Of a stretch of DNA of 64,000 nt, positions 9,370-21,165 are shown in pieces. The number at the start of each line of letters is the position of its first letter. Positions within the stretch are counted from its first letter, which is position 1. Made by a program: the position numbers and the translations under genes. The stretch lies in assembly GCA_030248295.1 (NCBI GenBank), contig JASANH010001684.1:1-64000 (forward strand). The letters run 5' to 3'. The stretch comes from Mesodorylaimus sp. YZB2_4 (lineage: Eukaryota > Nematoda > Enoplea > Dorylaimida > Dorylaimidae). The notes under the pieces are model-generated. The model was not told the origin of the DNA. It was given only the letters and a program-made list of their open reading frames with translations, and made no database searches.

Positions 9370-9687
9370 ATGGAACTCTTAGTTTTCCCTGCGACGGATG
9401 GTATATCCACCACACACTACACATCGCAGGACGCTGTGGCGTCGTGCATTCAACCTCCAACTAGCTTACTGTCCGTAATAGCTTACCTGTTGGCAGCAGA
9501 CAGTAAGGAGTACCAGGTGAAAAAACGTCAGGCGATAAAGGACTATCGCATTTCCGTCCACCTAAAACCAACCGTCAACTCTATGTTAGCGCATAAGGCA
9601 TGGGTTTATTTCATGAGCGGTAAAAAAAATTTTACAATTCTTTCTGGGAAACCTTTTTTGAGAAAATATGAGTACCGGTACTTCTGA
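9370..9687 (+). pseudogene. Possible MULE transposase remnant
   Basis: A 105-residue open frame downstream of the FLYWCH-like fragment. The stretch SVIAYLLAADSKEYQ resembles the MULE transposase segment that reads roughly P-L-Y-A-L-L-K-Y. No catalytic residues can be placed, so this is a weak call that depends on the neighbouring fragment. Confidence 0.25.
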
Positions 9688-9699
9688 TATCAGTGTCAT

Positions 9700-12425
9700 G
9701 CACAGAAAATTTGCAAAACTGCATTCAGTCTGATAACCCTAAGTGTTTGGATATCACATTGCACTGAGGCCCTTCCATAATGAAGTCTTACGATTACCAG
9801 TCTACCCCGCTTCATCCCTTACTCCGCCGTTTGAAGAAAACTTATGGTGGCTTCAGATCAGGGGTTTCAAAATTTAGCACGCAGAGTTCGTAGCCGTAAG
9901 ATTTCGACAGGCCAACTTTTTGTTTGCAATCGCGGACCACTAGGATGAGTGCTGTGGGGCCTGGAAAATGTTGTCCCCTCAGAACTTCTCTCACAGTCAG
10001 TTGAACTGCTAGCGATTTTCAGCTCACCTTTCGCTTTGCAGCGGCGCATTTTTGCTGCAGTTTCATTGTTCATCCGTCTTGAACTTTTAAAATTAATTTG
10101 TTTAGTGCCTCTGTGTCTACTCGTAATTATGGCTGCCCCTATAAAATGTGGGTGCTGAATCTGAATATTATACTCTTTTTTCAATATTTCGGCATCGACT
10201 CCAGAGTCTCCGTCTTTAAGGGCTTAGGAATTAAAAATTTCAACCATATTTAGGATGTTTTTAAAAAATTGTCCAACTCTTGTAGCAAGCTGCGGTGCTA
10301 GCATACCAGCTTTTGGTGTCTCGAAATAAGTGGTTGGGTCAACTGTCTTCTTGCATGAATACATCTTGGCAAGTGCAGTGCACTGAACTGGTTTGTTTTC
10401 GGTAGGGCTTTCTTTATTCTTTCTCTGCTTCTGTATTAGACGATAACAAGGAATAAATTTAGATTAGAAAATTAAGACAAGAAAGGTCGCTCGGAAAATA
10501 GCTAAAGTAGGAATATTTGTCAGGGTTTCGACAAAAATTGTGGTCGTCCATATTGTTGAAAAAATGCTATTTATATAAGACTATGCAATCCTAACTTTCA
10601 GTCGTGTCACTTATTCTCACTGTATACCCTGGTTCGAGCCCGCTAGGAATCTTATAGTTTTCAGGTAAGAAGGTTGGCAAGGTTCGTCCTGCCAGTGACT
10701 AGTGTGGGTTAGGCTGCATATCAGGCCAGCCTCAGACACACAGCTACACGACGCGAGTGTTCGACTCGCGGGAATTAATATGCTTCTTTATCCTCTAGCG
10801 CGCATACCCGAGTTTTATGATGGTACAGCATGAACAAGAGAGGATTTATGATATACGAGCTGTTTTCCACAAACAGCTGACCTGTAATCATGTGTATGCG
10901 GTGTCTGTGACTGCCAACTCTGGCTTCCGAATTCAAGTCGCCTCACTAGGCATGATGTCGGCATGGTTTCCTCGCTGGTAATCGTTGACATCGTTTGCCA
11001 GCGACTATCACAAGCAGCTGATTGGCATGATACCTAAATGAACCCGTCTACTGTCGATATAGATGGCCATATGTATATCTTCATCTAAAATAATTATATT
11101 TTGAGATATGACTATGAATATCTTACCTACAGTATATCTATTGTATATCTTTTCTCAAACGAATATAGCTATATTGATACAGATACAGACATATATATAG
11201 AGATATTCATATGTACTGTGTATACATATATATATATATATGAGTATCTATTTATATATATAAATGAATATCTCTATAGCACCGCATACAGTACGCGCTG
11301 GCCAAAACGAGGAAGGTAAAAAAATTGACCCTCCCTAAAAGGGCCACGATGAGTAAAAAAGGTAAGTGGGAAAGATTTACTGTACCTCGCCTGAAGTTGC
11401 TAAGGTTCATTGTTCATCCAGAAGCTGAAGTTCATTCATTGTTCATCAGTCTAGATCTCTTGTCGATAAGTTATTTGCTTCGTTTGGGTTTATCATAACT
11501 GGATCAGATGAGGTCTATGTTGTCGGATAGCATATACATAGACACAGGTATTCTTGACAGTGTTTTTTCCATATTTCCCAACAATTCTTCTGGTAGGTAG
11601 GACACACAAAACTGTATTTTAAAGCTGCATAGTTACAAGACTGCTCCGTGCAAAATATCAATGGTGGGCGCGAATACAGCCCTTGTGTCTTGTCCTACAG
11701 TAACTACAACTAGTTTGAGCCAGCAGCAGATTTAGCAGCGCCACGCGAGCGTTGGCTTAGCTACGAGTATTGTATGCTGTAGTGCTAAGTAAAACGACAT
11801 GAACCGAGTTTTAGTCAGTTTTTCGCTTCCCTCCCCATTCTCAAGCAGAAACCCCTGAAAAGTACTGTAAGAGCAAGATTCATGTAGCTGAAAATTAGCA
11901 GATCTTCACAGTCATCAGCAAGCACAGTGCAGTCTTCTACAACGTGACTGCCTAGTCTGGCGCTAGCCGTGCATAGCGGTTAGTTGGACACCGTTTTGCT
12001 GGCATAATGATTGTTGCTGCGTGGCAAGTGAATTTACAGAAGGGATAGGATCATATGAAAATGAGAGTATCAAGAAACCCAATATGCATGTTTTTGAAAA
12101 CCTAGCAGTTTTACGGCGTGTGTTCAGGCTGATCTTTAGTCATGGCGAGTGCCAAACTCCGCATTTGGACTTCAACATGCTTAAAGATAAAAATTTGAGG
12201 CATAGAATAAACCTTCGACAGTCTGCTTGCATAGCAGCGTCACTTACGTACAATATTGCTCAATGGCATCGTCTTCAAACATGAGATGGGAAATTAGTCA
12301 GCGAAGGTTACTCACTTGTTTACAGTATATACGCGCTAGTTCTGTTTTGGCAGCATGCTCAAACCATCCATTACTGTTGGATACTTGTCATTTTACCACC
12401 TGCATACAGTACTTTTCAAGCTCTC
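9700..12425. other. Intergenic region without supported genes
   Basis: No convincing exon found. It holds an AT microsatellite at 11,090-11,290 and two pol-III B-box-like sites, GGTTCGAGCCC near 10,631 and GTGTTCGACTC near 10,756, without a complete tRNA around them. The minus frame at 9867-10184 is open but featureless. Confidence 0.5.
11090..11290. repeat. AT-rich microsatellite
   Basis: Runs of TA/ATAC/ATATCT units, partly self-complementary, with a pure (TA) run near 11,226-11,241. A shorter tract of the same kind lies at 14,287-14,318. Confidence 0.85.
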
Positions 12426-13560
12426 ATGCATTGCTTCTATCTGATCACCTTAGTTTTTTGTTTTTTGCGTCCGCGTACGCTCATTGCGGTTGACGTTAAA
12501 TTGCGTTATGTTCCACAATCAGTGCCATCCAGCGGATTTCTCGAAGCTTTTATTGAGAAATCTAATAACGAAGAATTTTCAAATTCTTCGATGAAAATTT
12601 GTGCTTCTAGTAGCCCAACTGCAAAAATTGTGCTATCATTAAGTGCGTGCAAAAGGTTTGGCTACAATAACGGAATCACTTTCATTGGCACCAATGGTCC
12701 ATGCGCCGAGTTTGAGTGCCCAAGTCAAGGTGCATCTTTAGATCAGTGCCGAGTGGAGACATATCCAGACACTCGACCAGTCATATCAGTGACGTGCTAT
12801 TATGACGGAGCCTTTCCGTTGGCCCAGCAGCCACCACGAATCAGTGTAAACTCAGCTCAGATCAGGTCAAAGCTTCAGTGTAAACTGCGATTTCGACAAC
12901 GGGACACTATGCGGCTGGGTGATGGCTTATGGTAAAGTCGCACCAGCAAAAAATTCGTATACCTCTGATGTGACTATCGTCACTGGCGAAGGTGGAGTCA
13001 TTGCTTCTGATTGTACGAGGGAATGGGGAAGTCAAAGTTTTTCTGTTCTGACTAGTCCTCGAGTTGATCAATGTTACGTTCGCGGTCAATATTGTTTCAT
13101 TTTTTGTTCTTTTGTCCCTTTAAGATCACCTGCCGAAATTTCGCCATCAGTCAATATAAGTTTAGTGGATGAGCGGGGTTCAGAGATCTCTTCGATAAAT
13201 TTTTTCCCAAAAATGACTTCTGACTGGGACAGGAATGAATTCAGTTTTGTTTTAACTGAATCATTTCGTATTCAAATCAAATTCGGTGATCGCAGTGTCA
13301 AGTCGAATTGGCCTGGAATACTTCTGGATGGATTTTTGTTGACGGCAGGCGAATGTCCGAGGTCCAAGAAAACATACTGTTTCAACAACGGGCGAGCAGA
13401 AGGTCCTGACAGTGTCTACAGTTATTGTCGATGTGAGGGCCAGGATATTCGCAGCTTTGGTAGATGGTGCGAACTCGTGACATGCGGAGTAGCGTTAAAT
13501 TATACAGTCGATTACAGCTGGTTTTCTGCTTTGTGTTGTTTTACAATTATTCGCGCGTGA
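12426..13560 (+). CDS. Secreted SRCR-MAM-EGF-type protein
   Basis: ATG at 12426 opens a clear signal peptide (MHCFYLITLVFCFL). An SRCR-like domain follows: GFLEAFIE, ICASS, ACKRFGYNNG, GASLDQC, and an ending PVISVTCYYD. The frame then changes. A 34-nt GT...AG intron at 12845-12878 (acceptor agcttcag) restores it exactly at a MAM domain start, CDFDNGTLCGWVMAYG. The MAM-like domain runs to ILLDGFLLTAGEC, and an EGF-like cysteine cluster ends in GRWCELVTC. The frame stops at 13560 after a short hydrophobic tail, which may be a real C-terminus or read-through past a missed donor. Such proteins are extracellular adhesion or recognition molecules. If the 34-nt intron is not real, the copy carries a frameshift. 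Confidence 0.7.
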
Positions 13561-13963
13561 AATTGTGATATTTTCTTAAAAAATTTCGTCTTCTTAGGCA
13601 GGGTTTGCTCTCTAGAATGCTTCTTGGGAAATGAGACACCTTCTTGAGGGGGGGAATACATCTGGGCCCGTGGGGCCTTATGTTCTTATGAAAGTTTGTG
13701 ACTCATGTATAAGGTCAGTTAATATACAGTAATATGATTCGGAAGAATGGGATCCGGTTTCAAAGCTGATATTGCTCAAAGGCGCAAATACAAATAGGCA
13801 TGCGCGTAGGCTGGTATCGAGTGATTTTACTGGTCCCTATTCTGATAGGATGGGTGTTCAGGTTTGGTCTACTGCCCTTCTCAGACAAGAAGACGTTCAG
13901 TTGACTTAATTTTTCAATATTTTATAAATGCATTCATGATTTTGGAAATGCCGTTTCGCTCAG

Positions 13964-14136
13964 AAATCCAATTTTCGAGCTCGCGCTCGTTCGTGCGAAG
14001 CCCATTATCTGGTTGTACCCAAGCCTTTGATGAGCCATATAATCAAAGCTTAGTATACTCGCCGAATGCTTTGTGGAATTTTGTATCTGCCGGCGATGAG
14101 ACTGTTTCTGGAGGTTTGCAAATGACATTTCTGCAA
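13964..14136 (+). CDS. Possible further exon of the SRCR-MAM gene
   Basis: Acceptor tttcgctcag at 13963 and donor GTCAGT at 14137 bound a 57-codon open segment (SGCTQAFDEPYNQ, VYSPNALWNF), weakly CUB-like. The phase on the 5' side does not match the apparent end of the previous exon, so the linkage is open. Confidence 0.35.
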
Positions 14137-14369
14137 GTCAGTTTCCGCCTTTGTATGCTTATTAACCGTATCTCTCGCTTCTAGAGAGCAAGCATTTGCT
14201 TGAGCGATGTGGAAAATGTAAGTGCTAGAGCAGTCTCCAAGGGATTAGGCATGGGTTTTGTGTGTGAAATTTCATGTAGATACATAAATGTATATACAGT
14301 ATACATATATATAAATGTGAATGATTCAAATTCCTGCTCAAAGTGAAGCCGAGACGATATTAACACTAT

Positions 14370-14640
14370 GGCAACTGTACAGTACCCGCAATACTTTAAT
14401 ACTGTGATACCTGGAAAAATTATTGCTCTGAAATACACTGGGTCCGAGGCGGGAAATTCGAAGGAAAATTTCAAATAGACTCTTTGGCATCAAAGTTTCT
14501 AAGAAAGCGATGATTATATTCAGGATACTGGAGCAGACACCCTCGCAGCACATGGAATTCACGCAATAGCCGCAGACACAGATGCAGTTTCCCATTTTTT
14601 ACCCTCCCCATTCAAGACCTGGGCGAAATTTCCGTGGACC
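14370..14640 (+). CDS. Possible downstream exons
   Basis: Two open segments with splice-like borders. One follows an acceptor tgtacag near 14,374 (YPQYFNTVIPGKIIALKYTG). The other runs from about 14,500 to a GTAAAG donor near 14,645 (DTGADTLAAHGIHAIAADTD). They could continue the SRCR-MAM gene. There are no recognised domains, and the antisense frame is also open. Confidence 0.25.
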
Positions 14641-15186
14641 AACGTAAAGTGTACTCTAGCTCGTCGAGTGTTCTGAGCCCTGAGGCAGGTGGGACAAGTG
14701 AGTCCCCGGAGGGGAAACTAAATGGGGGCAGGCTTACATGAGGCCCAGTCCATAGAAAAGTTTCGCTGAAAGCTGCAATTTCTCCTACGGATTGAATATA
14801 AAGAAAGACGTATCACCATGAAATCATTCGTCATCATCAACACTTGGTAAAATGCAGAATATGCGGCGATGGTAGCCAAAATGGAACCATCAAGGCTCGC
14901 ATATGCAGAAAATACAACAGTCTACAGTACTTCGTAGATATATCAAAAAGCACATATTTTAGAGTTGTTAAAGTAATGAATGGTCAGTGTACAAATATGT
15001 CAGATCAGTTCGCGATCATGGCACAGCTCCTGTCCCTAAGGCAGAGACTCTAATCTAGTGTACTGTAAACGAACTGCATCAAAGCGTTCTCTCAGTGCAA
15101 TAGGGAATAACACACTGCGTCAGTGAGGGCATCTTGTTCTTTATATACACTTATCACATATTACGTGTTCTATGTACATATTGCAC

Positions 15187-16502
15187 TTATTTGTCATCAT
15201 CCAAACAAAACTGTGAGATATCAACCATAGCATCACCACGGTCCGTGTCAATCGCTGACGTTTCTTGATCACTTGGCTGAAGGAGCAGATGCCACATCTC
15301 CGTTATTTTTCCTCGTTCTTCCAATAGTAATGCCCAGTGAGCATTGCCAGACTCACTTTTCACAGCCTCACTCGGTCCTATTGAGAAATCACTCACCACC
15401 TTCCTAGCATTATCATTTTTTCCAGCAGTCCTTCCGCTTTCTTTGTCTTTTGTTAAAAATTCGTTTAAAATAAACTCGATGTAGGCATTTTGAAGGTTCT
15501 TGGATTTCAGTCGAAACATGCAAGAGCACAGTATTGCTTCAGAAATTGAAGCCTGTGGTCTTGTCTGGGTTGAAATAATTTTCGTCGCTGTAACTAAATT
15601 CATCCTCAATGAATACATGCCTAAAATTGGCTTATTTCTTAAAAAGTCAAATAAAAGTTTAATAATTCCTCGCCTACTCACTGCCAGTCGTATGTTTAAC
15701 ATTTCTGGTATCAACGATTGATACGCTCATGATATCGTGCCAGTTATCATAGCAAAGGGAAACCAGAGCCTCTCCGATGGACTCTTTTTTCCTCTATACA
15801 AACTGTACAGCATTAATTCTAGAAAAAAAAGTTAGCCAAATTTACAGATTCCGCTGAGTTTTGTGAATAATTCTTGCAAACGTTTGTCGCCAGCCACATC
15901 ATAAATCCCTGAACATGATAAGGTTTCTGACGCATATTGTTTCTTTGATCACCTCTTACCACTGGTGACTCGATTCTATCCAAATCTTTTTGGATCGAAT
16001 GAGTGTTTCCATCCAACAATGTGTAGTCAGAAAGAGATATTGCTAAGAGACCCAAAAGTGCAGGACTTAAAGCTGTGTCCAAGCAGAATAGTGATAACCG
16101 CAAAGTGGAGCCTTGGACAGCGTCCTCTGAAAGCTATATAAGCTGCTTTAGAGTCCCAGCTCCAATAATGGGCATGGCATTCTTACTTCTAAATGGCAGG
16201 TTTCATCAAAAATTACCTGCCCAACGTCCAAAAGTTTCTTACAGGATGTGCGCACTTTTATTTTGTCGTCGGGTAACAAAACAACCGTAAAATAAAGAAA
16301 AGTTAAATCTGGAATCTCCGTGCAGCCTGAAAGAAGAAAAAGATGTCCGAAATAGACAATCTAAGGCTCTTTTCCACGTTTTCCCACCAGCAGTAGGACA
16401 TATGTGATTAATTTCCACTTCCAACAGCTCGGTATCATGATGATATCGAATTTGGAAGTCCACATTCCATCTTTGTGCCAAGTCAGAAACAATTGAAACC
16501 AT
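15187..16502 (-). CDS. Synaptotagmin-like tandem C2-domain protein, divergent
   Basis: Five exons on the minus strand: 16502-16388, 16326-16187, 16124-15846, 15793-15682 and 15620-15187. They are joined by introns of about 50-62 nt with good donors (GTAAGA, GTGAGT) and acceptors (ttctttcag, ttttag). The third exon uses the second AG of tttcagag. C2A: QIRYHHDTELLEVEI, FTVVLLPDDKIKVRT, IFDETCHLEDAVQGSTLRL. C2B: IGEALVSLCYDN, MSVSIVDTRNVKH, KIISTQTRPQ, and an ending AHWALLLE...MWHLL that fits the synaptotagmin C2B WHxL signature. The aspartates that bind calcium in loops 1 and 3 are mostly absent, so it is probably calcium-independent. No transmembrane exon was found before 16,502, and the start Met is provisional. 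The role is presumably membrane traffic or vesicle docking. Confidence 0.75.
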
Positions 16503-16859
16503 CGTTTTTAGTATTTTCCTGACGTGCTGCTCCTATCACATGACTCTAAAGCTGTGTGAATCTCGAGATCTTGGCTTATTTTAGCTTATGTATACAGCTG
16601 TGCCATCTTCAGTCGCAGAGGAACGCTGTTTTTACCTTATCGTTAGGAATAGACTATGAAACCATAGGCGATTGGGGGCAGGGCGTATTTTTGCGCGTTA
16701 GTCCTACGCTAAAATGCGCAAAAATATACTTCCGAGGCCTCTTTTAGAAATGATATCGCAAAAAACCCATCGCAAGCACTTCTAAGCTCAATCAAGGAAG
16801 TGACGTCGACTTTTCGCTTCATTTCCAAAAATGGGCAAAACAGTTTAAATTTAGCGCCA

Positions 16860-16945
16860 CAGGTATCCGTCTGCCAGCATTGCAATGAGGTGCGGGCCAA
16901 TTACTCTACCAATTTGAGCATGCTGAACCGGTTTTATGGGCGCGC
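16860..16945 (-). repeat. tRNA-like (SINE head?) sequence
   Basis: The minus strand reads like the 5' half of a tRNA (GCTCAAATTGGTAGAGTAAT, then GCCCGCACCTCATTGC). The usual GGTTCGA arm is not seen, so it is not a working tRNA gene and may be a tRNA-derived SINE. Confidence 0.3.
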
Positions 16946-17329
16946 GAGGAGCCTTAGAATGCATCAGCAGGGGCTGCTAACGATTAGACCAGCCAACCAG
17001 ACTGTATCACACCCAATTTATTAAAGGCCGCACCCGGCAAACGAGAAGGCAACACTGACAACACTGACCCATAGGCAACGAAGAAGGCACCTTCTATACC
17101 AGTGGAACTAGATCAATTTGCATGTAACATGCTGGTATCACTTGTTATCATATATCCTATATCACCTATCACTGGTCTTCTCTGGTCCAGACCGGATTCT
17201 ATTGTTATCGACCGAATGTTCTTGTTCTTGATGTTCTCGACACTGGCGACCAGGAACTGGCTGCGTGTAGGCCTAGAATGTAAACACTACACCCCTGACA
17301 AGACGCCTTACAATGTTAAAGGACGATTT

Positions 17330-17720
17330 TCGCCGGCTAATAACTCGAGAGCGGATGGACGAAAATTTTTGATTTTTCGCACACTTCTAAGAATCGGCCG
17401 AGTCTACAATCGCACCAATTTTTATCAAAATCCGTCAAGCCGTCGTTAAGTTCAAGAATATACGCGATTTCTTGTTCACAGGGGGGAGCAGGTACTGGAC
17501 GGATTTCGATAAAAATTGACGCAGTTGCAGATCTGACCTATCTTGCAAAGCGTGCGAAAAGCCAACTTTTTTGGTTCAGTCATTCTTGAGTTATCGACTA
17601 TCGAAAGTAGTTGGCGCTGGTGTTTCTGTTTTTTCCGGCGCGGAGCTTAGAAACATCAACTGAACGGGTTGAGGCGCAACGCCATTCATTGACTAGGCTC
17701 ATCGGGCTCTAACGAAGATG
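17330..17720. repeat. Imperfect fold-back repeat
   Basis: The plus strand at 17,370-17,440 (caccaatttttatcaaaatccgtc...) is an imperfect reverse complement of 17,495-17,570 (gacggatttcgataaaaattg...). The right arm continues to about 17,720 and has a direct copy at 18,690-18,935. Confidence 0.65.
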
Positions 17721-18343
17721 GGTTTGGTGCACAGCAATAAACTTGCCGATAATAAATTGAGAATACGTGAACGAATTTAAATGATGTGGAAAGAGTTTCC
17801 GTGGGCAGCACATATTTTATTTGATGTGGAGGTAATATTGTTGAGAAAAATTCGAGCTAATAATAACTTGAGAAACGTTGCGGATCCTGAATTTCAGCTT
17901 CTGAGGGAACAGAAGTTCAGATCACCCAGACCCATGACCCAGTTGTTTTTAGGCTGGCTTCAGTCTCCGATAGGTTGCCCTTTTTTACATACTCTATTTA
18001 GAGCATATTTTGTTTGTTGCAGAGAGTGGCTTTTCAATAGCACTTTTGTTTTCCGACCACAAAGCTCTCAGTTCGAGTTTAGAATGGTTCAGAATTTTTG
18101 GTTTTTGTTTCTCGTCTTTCCACGGGACAGAGAAACGTTATTGCGAACAAGGAATATGAGGGTGGTCCAGTCAGAGATAAGTCTTTTTGTCTAGTCAGAG
18201 ATAAGGTTTCAGGCGTGACAGATGCATAACAGAAGTACTTAATTTGCTGGTTTTCCTGCCGCCTTAGTACATGCTCGAAAAATCTGTGCATTTCGTCAGT
18301 AAGAGTTTCTGACTAGTATGAAATGGTGTCTTGGGCCAAACTA

Positions 18344-18571
18344 GTTTGTGGCAAAAAAAACGAAAAACGGTCTTATTAGTTCCAAAAAGTCTCTTATGAC
18401 AGACTCGAAACTTTTAGACCAGCCAATGCACACAGTGAAAGAAGGGCTTAGGATGGCTGGTCTACTCGGCCAGTGCTAAACGCAATCACAGTTTAAGAAA
18501 AATGTCTGAGCAGAAGCTGCTTTTTCTGCATGAAAATCAGGACGACTGATCGTGGCAACGAGCAGAGAACC
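18344..18571 (+). repeat. Dispersed repeat B, copy 1
   Basis: About 228 bp, similar at roughly 80% by eye to 22,155-22,388. Shared words include gggcttaggatggctggtct and gagcagaagctgctttttct. No coding potential was recognised. Confidence 0.75.
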
Positions 18572-18689
18572 AAGCTGAAACTTCTCGACTCTTTTTGGCG
18601 GTCATTTTTTTGAAGCTTCCATTTCTGAAAAGTTAATACTAGAAATATTCACTGTTTTGGCTTTTTTTATCCGTCGCTCGTCAGTTACC

Positions 18690-18935
18690 AGACGGATTTC
18701 GATAAAAATTGACACGATTGCAGATCCGACCTAGTTGCAATGCTTGGAAAAAACCAGCTGTTTTGGTTCGTTCTTCGTTCGTGAATCGTTCTTGAAAATA
18801 TATCGATTAGCGATTGTAGATGGCGCTTGCGTTTCTGTTTTATTCTCTTGGGGCGGAGTTTAGAAACATCAACTGAACGGGTTGAGTGCAGCGCCAATGA
18901 TTGGCTAAAAGCGGGCTCTTACCAAGATATCTACT
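18690..18935 (+). repeat. Dispersed repeat A, direct copy of 17,495-17,720
   Basis: Shares acggatttcgataaaaattg, cggag-ttagaaacatc and aactgaacgggttgag with the earlier copy. The TA-flanked DNA transposon begins a few bases after its end. Confidence 0.75.
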
Positions 18936-18942
18936 TATGGTA

Positions 18943-20159
18943 TACCCCAGCATCGACCGAACCACCGAACCGGCCGAAGCGAACCACCGGATTTGCGATT
19001 TTTACCGAACCGAACCGAACCGGCTTTTTTGGACCGAAGCACCGAACCGAACAACCAATTTCGAATTTCCTCTTCTATTGGAAAAAACGCGGTCATTTTG
19101 TCTAAGGTTTCGTTTTAGCTATAAATTTCTCTTTCCCTTCTGTCTTAATTATTTAGTCCTTTCTTCATTATCTTCAAAATTTTAACTTGAAAAATGGTTA
19201 GAAAGGAGTGACTTCTGAATATTTTGAAAATATCGGGTGCCATAAAGAATGACACTAACGGAAATGGCTAGTTTTCTACGGAAGCAGTCGCGTTGTAGTA
19301 AACTTTCCACTAACACAGGAAGGATAGAGCAATCGCTTCATCAGGCAGTGCACTCACAAATCAGTGTACACAATACTGAACAGTTGACTGTACAACAAAT
19401 GAAAAAGTCAAGACCTCAGAAATTTGGTTACACCGCTAGTCCTGTCGGGTAAAGTTACAGTCAATGATTCCGTTCAAATGGAAATGGTTTGTTAGCAGCT
19501 GAGAAGTATGGAAGAAAGGTATCTGGGAACAACTGGACATCTCAGCAAGATGGCGCGAAGGCTTAAACCCACTACGATTCAGAGAAATGGTGCAGGGATC
19601 ACTTTCCCTGATTTTATCGAAGCTAAGCGTTGGCCTCTAAATAGTCCCAATTTGAACCATTAGACTACTCAGTCTGGGAAGAATTTGCTCATGCAATAAA
19701 CTGTGATCGAGTGAACCCCAACGCACCCCCAAAAGCAGAGATATACCACGCCGAAACGATTTTTTTTGATATAATTAAAAAAAGTGTCTGTTTCTTCCTC
19801 CTCCCTTCCCCCTCCTAAACAAAAAGAGAATATAATAGATAACCAAATAAATCCCACCCACACAGAAAAGAAAACCGAAAACAAAACAAAATTATCTCCC
19901 CCCACACCCTACAAAATACAGCTTAGAAGAAGAAAAACATACGGGTCTCCCTTCTTTTCTCCCCCCAAACAAGAAGATTATTTCTTCATTATGTACGAAA
20001 GAGGAAAACATAGAAAATTCGGTTCGGTTCGGTTCGGTTCGGTAGGTAGGTTCGGTTCGGTCGGTTCGGTCCGGTTCGGTTCGGGTTCGGTGAGATTTGA
20101 GAAAAAGTTCGGTAAGATTCGGTTCGGTGCAAAAACCGTGTTCGGTCGATCCTGGGGTA
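18943..20159. mobile_element. Non-autonomous DNA transposon with CCGAAC-rich ends
   Basis: Flanked by TA on both sides (18,941-18,942 and 20,160-20,161). The terminal inverted repeats begin TACCCCAG and continue with ATCGACCGAAC (one mismatch). Both subterminal regions are arrays of CCGAAC/CCGAA units, inverted relative to each other: 18,955-19,055 on one side and 20,020-20,150 as GGTTCG on the other. TA duplication and size (1,217 bp) suggest a Tc1/mariner-type non-autonomous element. The internal frames (for example 19,249-19,452) show no transposase. Confidence 0.7.
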
Positions 20160-20817
20160 TACCCGGGAGGTTTAATCTTTTCATGGTGCGAGAATATCAA
20201 GATGCAAAACTTATGACTACTTTTCCTTAGAAGTTTACAAAGAGAGGGTCGCGAGACAATGCGGGCCCTCGCAGTAACAGTTCAAAAGGCATATTTGACT
20301 TCGAAATTTTGAATTTCGCGCGAAGGAGGTGTACATAGTTGTTGAGTGTGCGTATGTGTGCGTTAGTAATCTAATTTAAGAATCGAAGAAAAAAGTGGCG
20401 TTACGCGAAGAAAAGGTTACTCGTGCTAGACGACTTCAACCGAGTTTCCTAACACTACATCAGTACGCAGCTGACAATGAATCAGAGCTTGGGCTTTGGT
20501 CGTTTATTAGATGCTTATCTGAAACCTAGGCCGGGTTCTGCATGGGCATGAAAATCATCCTAATACTCCTTTATCACTCTATTCACGCATGTCTCTAAAT
20601 GCTATCATTTGGTCAACTTGCCTTCGCCCAAAGTCACAGCTTTGCCGCTTTTACAGAAACTGCGTTCTCTGGGCCGCCATCGCATCATCGGCGAAGAGCA
20701 GGGTCCATGGCTGTTTTGGTTGCATATCAGACGTGACAGTACATATGACGAGTGGTGGGTAAAACGCTGAGCCTTGGTGGGCGCCCAATTTAATACTGGT
20801 TGCATCAGATACCAGCT

Positions 20818-21165
20818 AGCGGCCGCGGTGGTGCAGTGGTTCGGCATTCGTCTTTTCGTATTGTTTGGGAGCGAGTGGCTGGGCTCATCCCGGGATCGAT
20901 CTTCAGTGATGGAGGTCGGTTTGCGAACCATAAATCCTCGCTGATCTTGCGAGCCAGGCCGTGGGTGACTCACCCGGCACGCGGTACCCGGGATAACAGG
21001 AAGGACGGCTCCCCAAAAATTAGCTGGAGTCGAGTTGAGCGGACGAACACAAGGGGGAGCGGGGAAAGCTTCGATCTCAAACAGAATTCACAGAGGCCTG
21101 TTCTTAGTTACTGCCCTGCCTCCTCCGCACTGAGCTATCCGCCCTTGCCACACTCTCAAGAATTT
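20818..21165. repeat. tRNA-derived SINE-like DNA, two heads facing each other
   Basis: At 20,824-20,850 the plus strand reads GGTGGTGCAGTGGTTCGGCA, A-box-like, with a B-box-like GGGATCGATC about 50 bp on. At 21,145-21,060 the minus strand reads GGCGGATAGCTCAGTGCGGA, again A-box-like, with a degenerate GAGATCGAAG downstream. Neither folds into a full tRNA as far as I can see. Confidence 0.45.

Noticed and set aside
10600-10790. tRNA genes at the GGTTCGAGCCC and GTGTTCGACTC sites
   Set aside because: Only B-box-like arms are present; no acceptor stem or D arm could be paired around them.
19669-20230. Coding frames inside the CCGAAC-rich transposon
   Set aside because: They translate the short repeat arrays and a C/A-rich stretch; no transposase motif.
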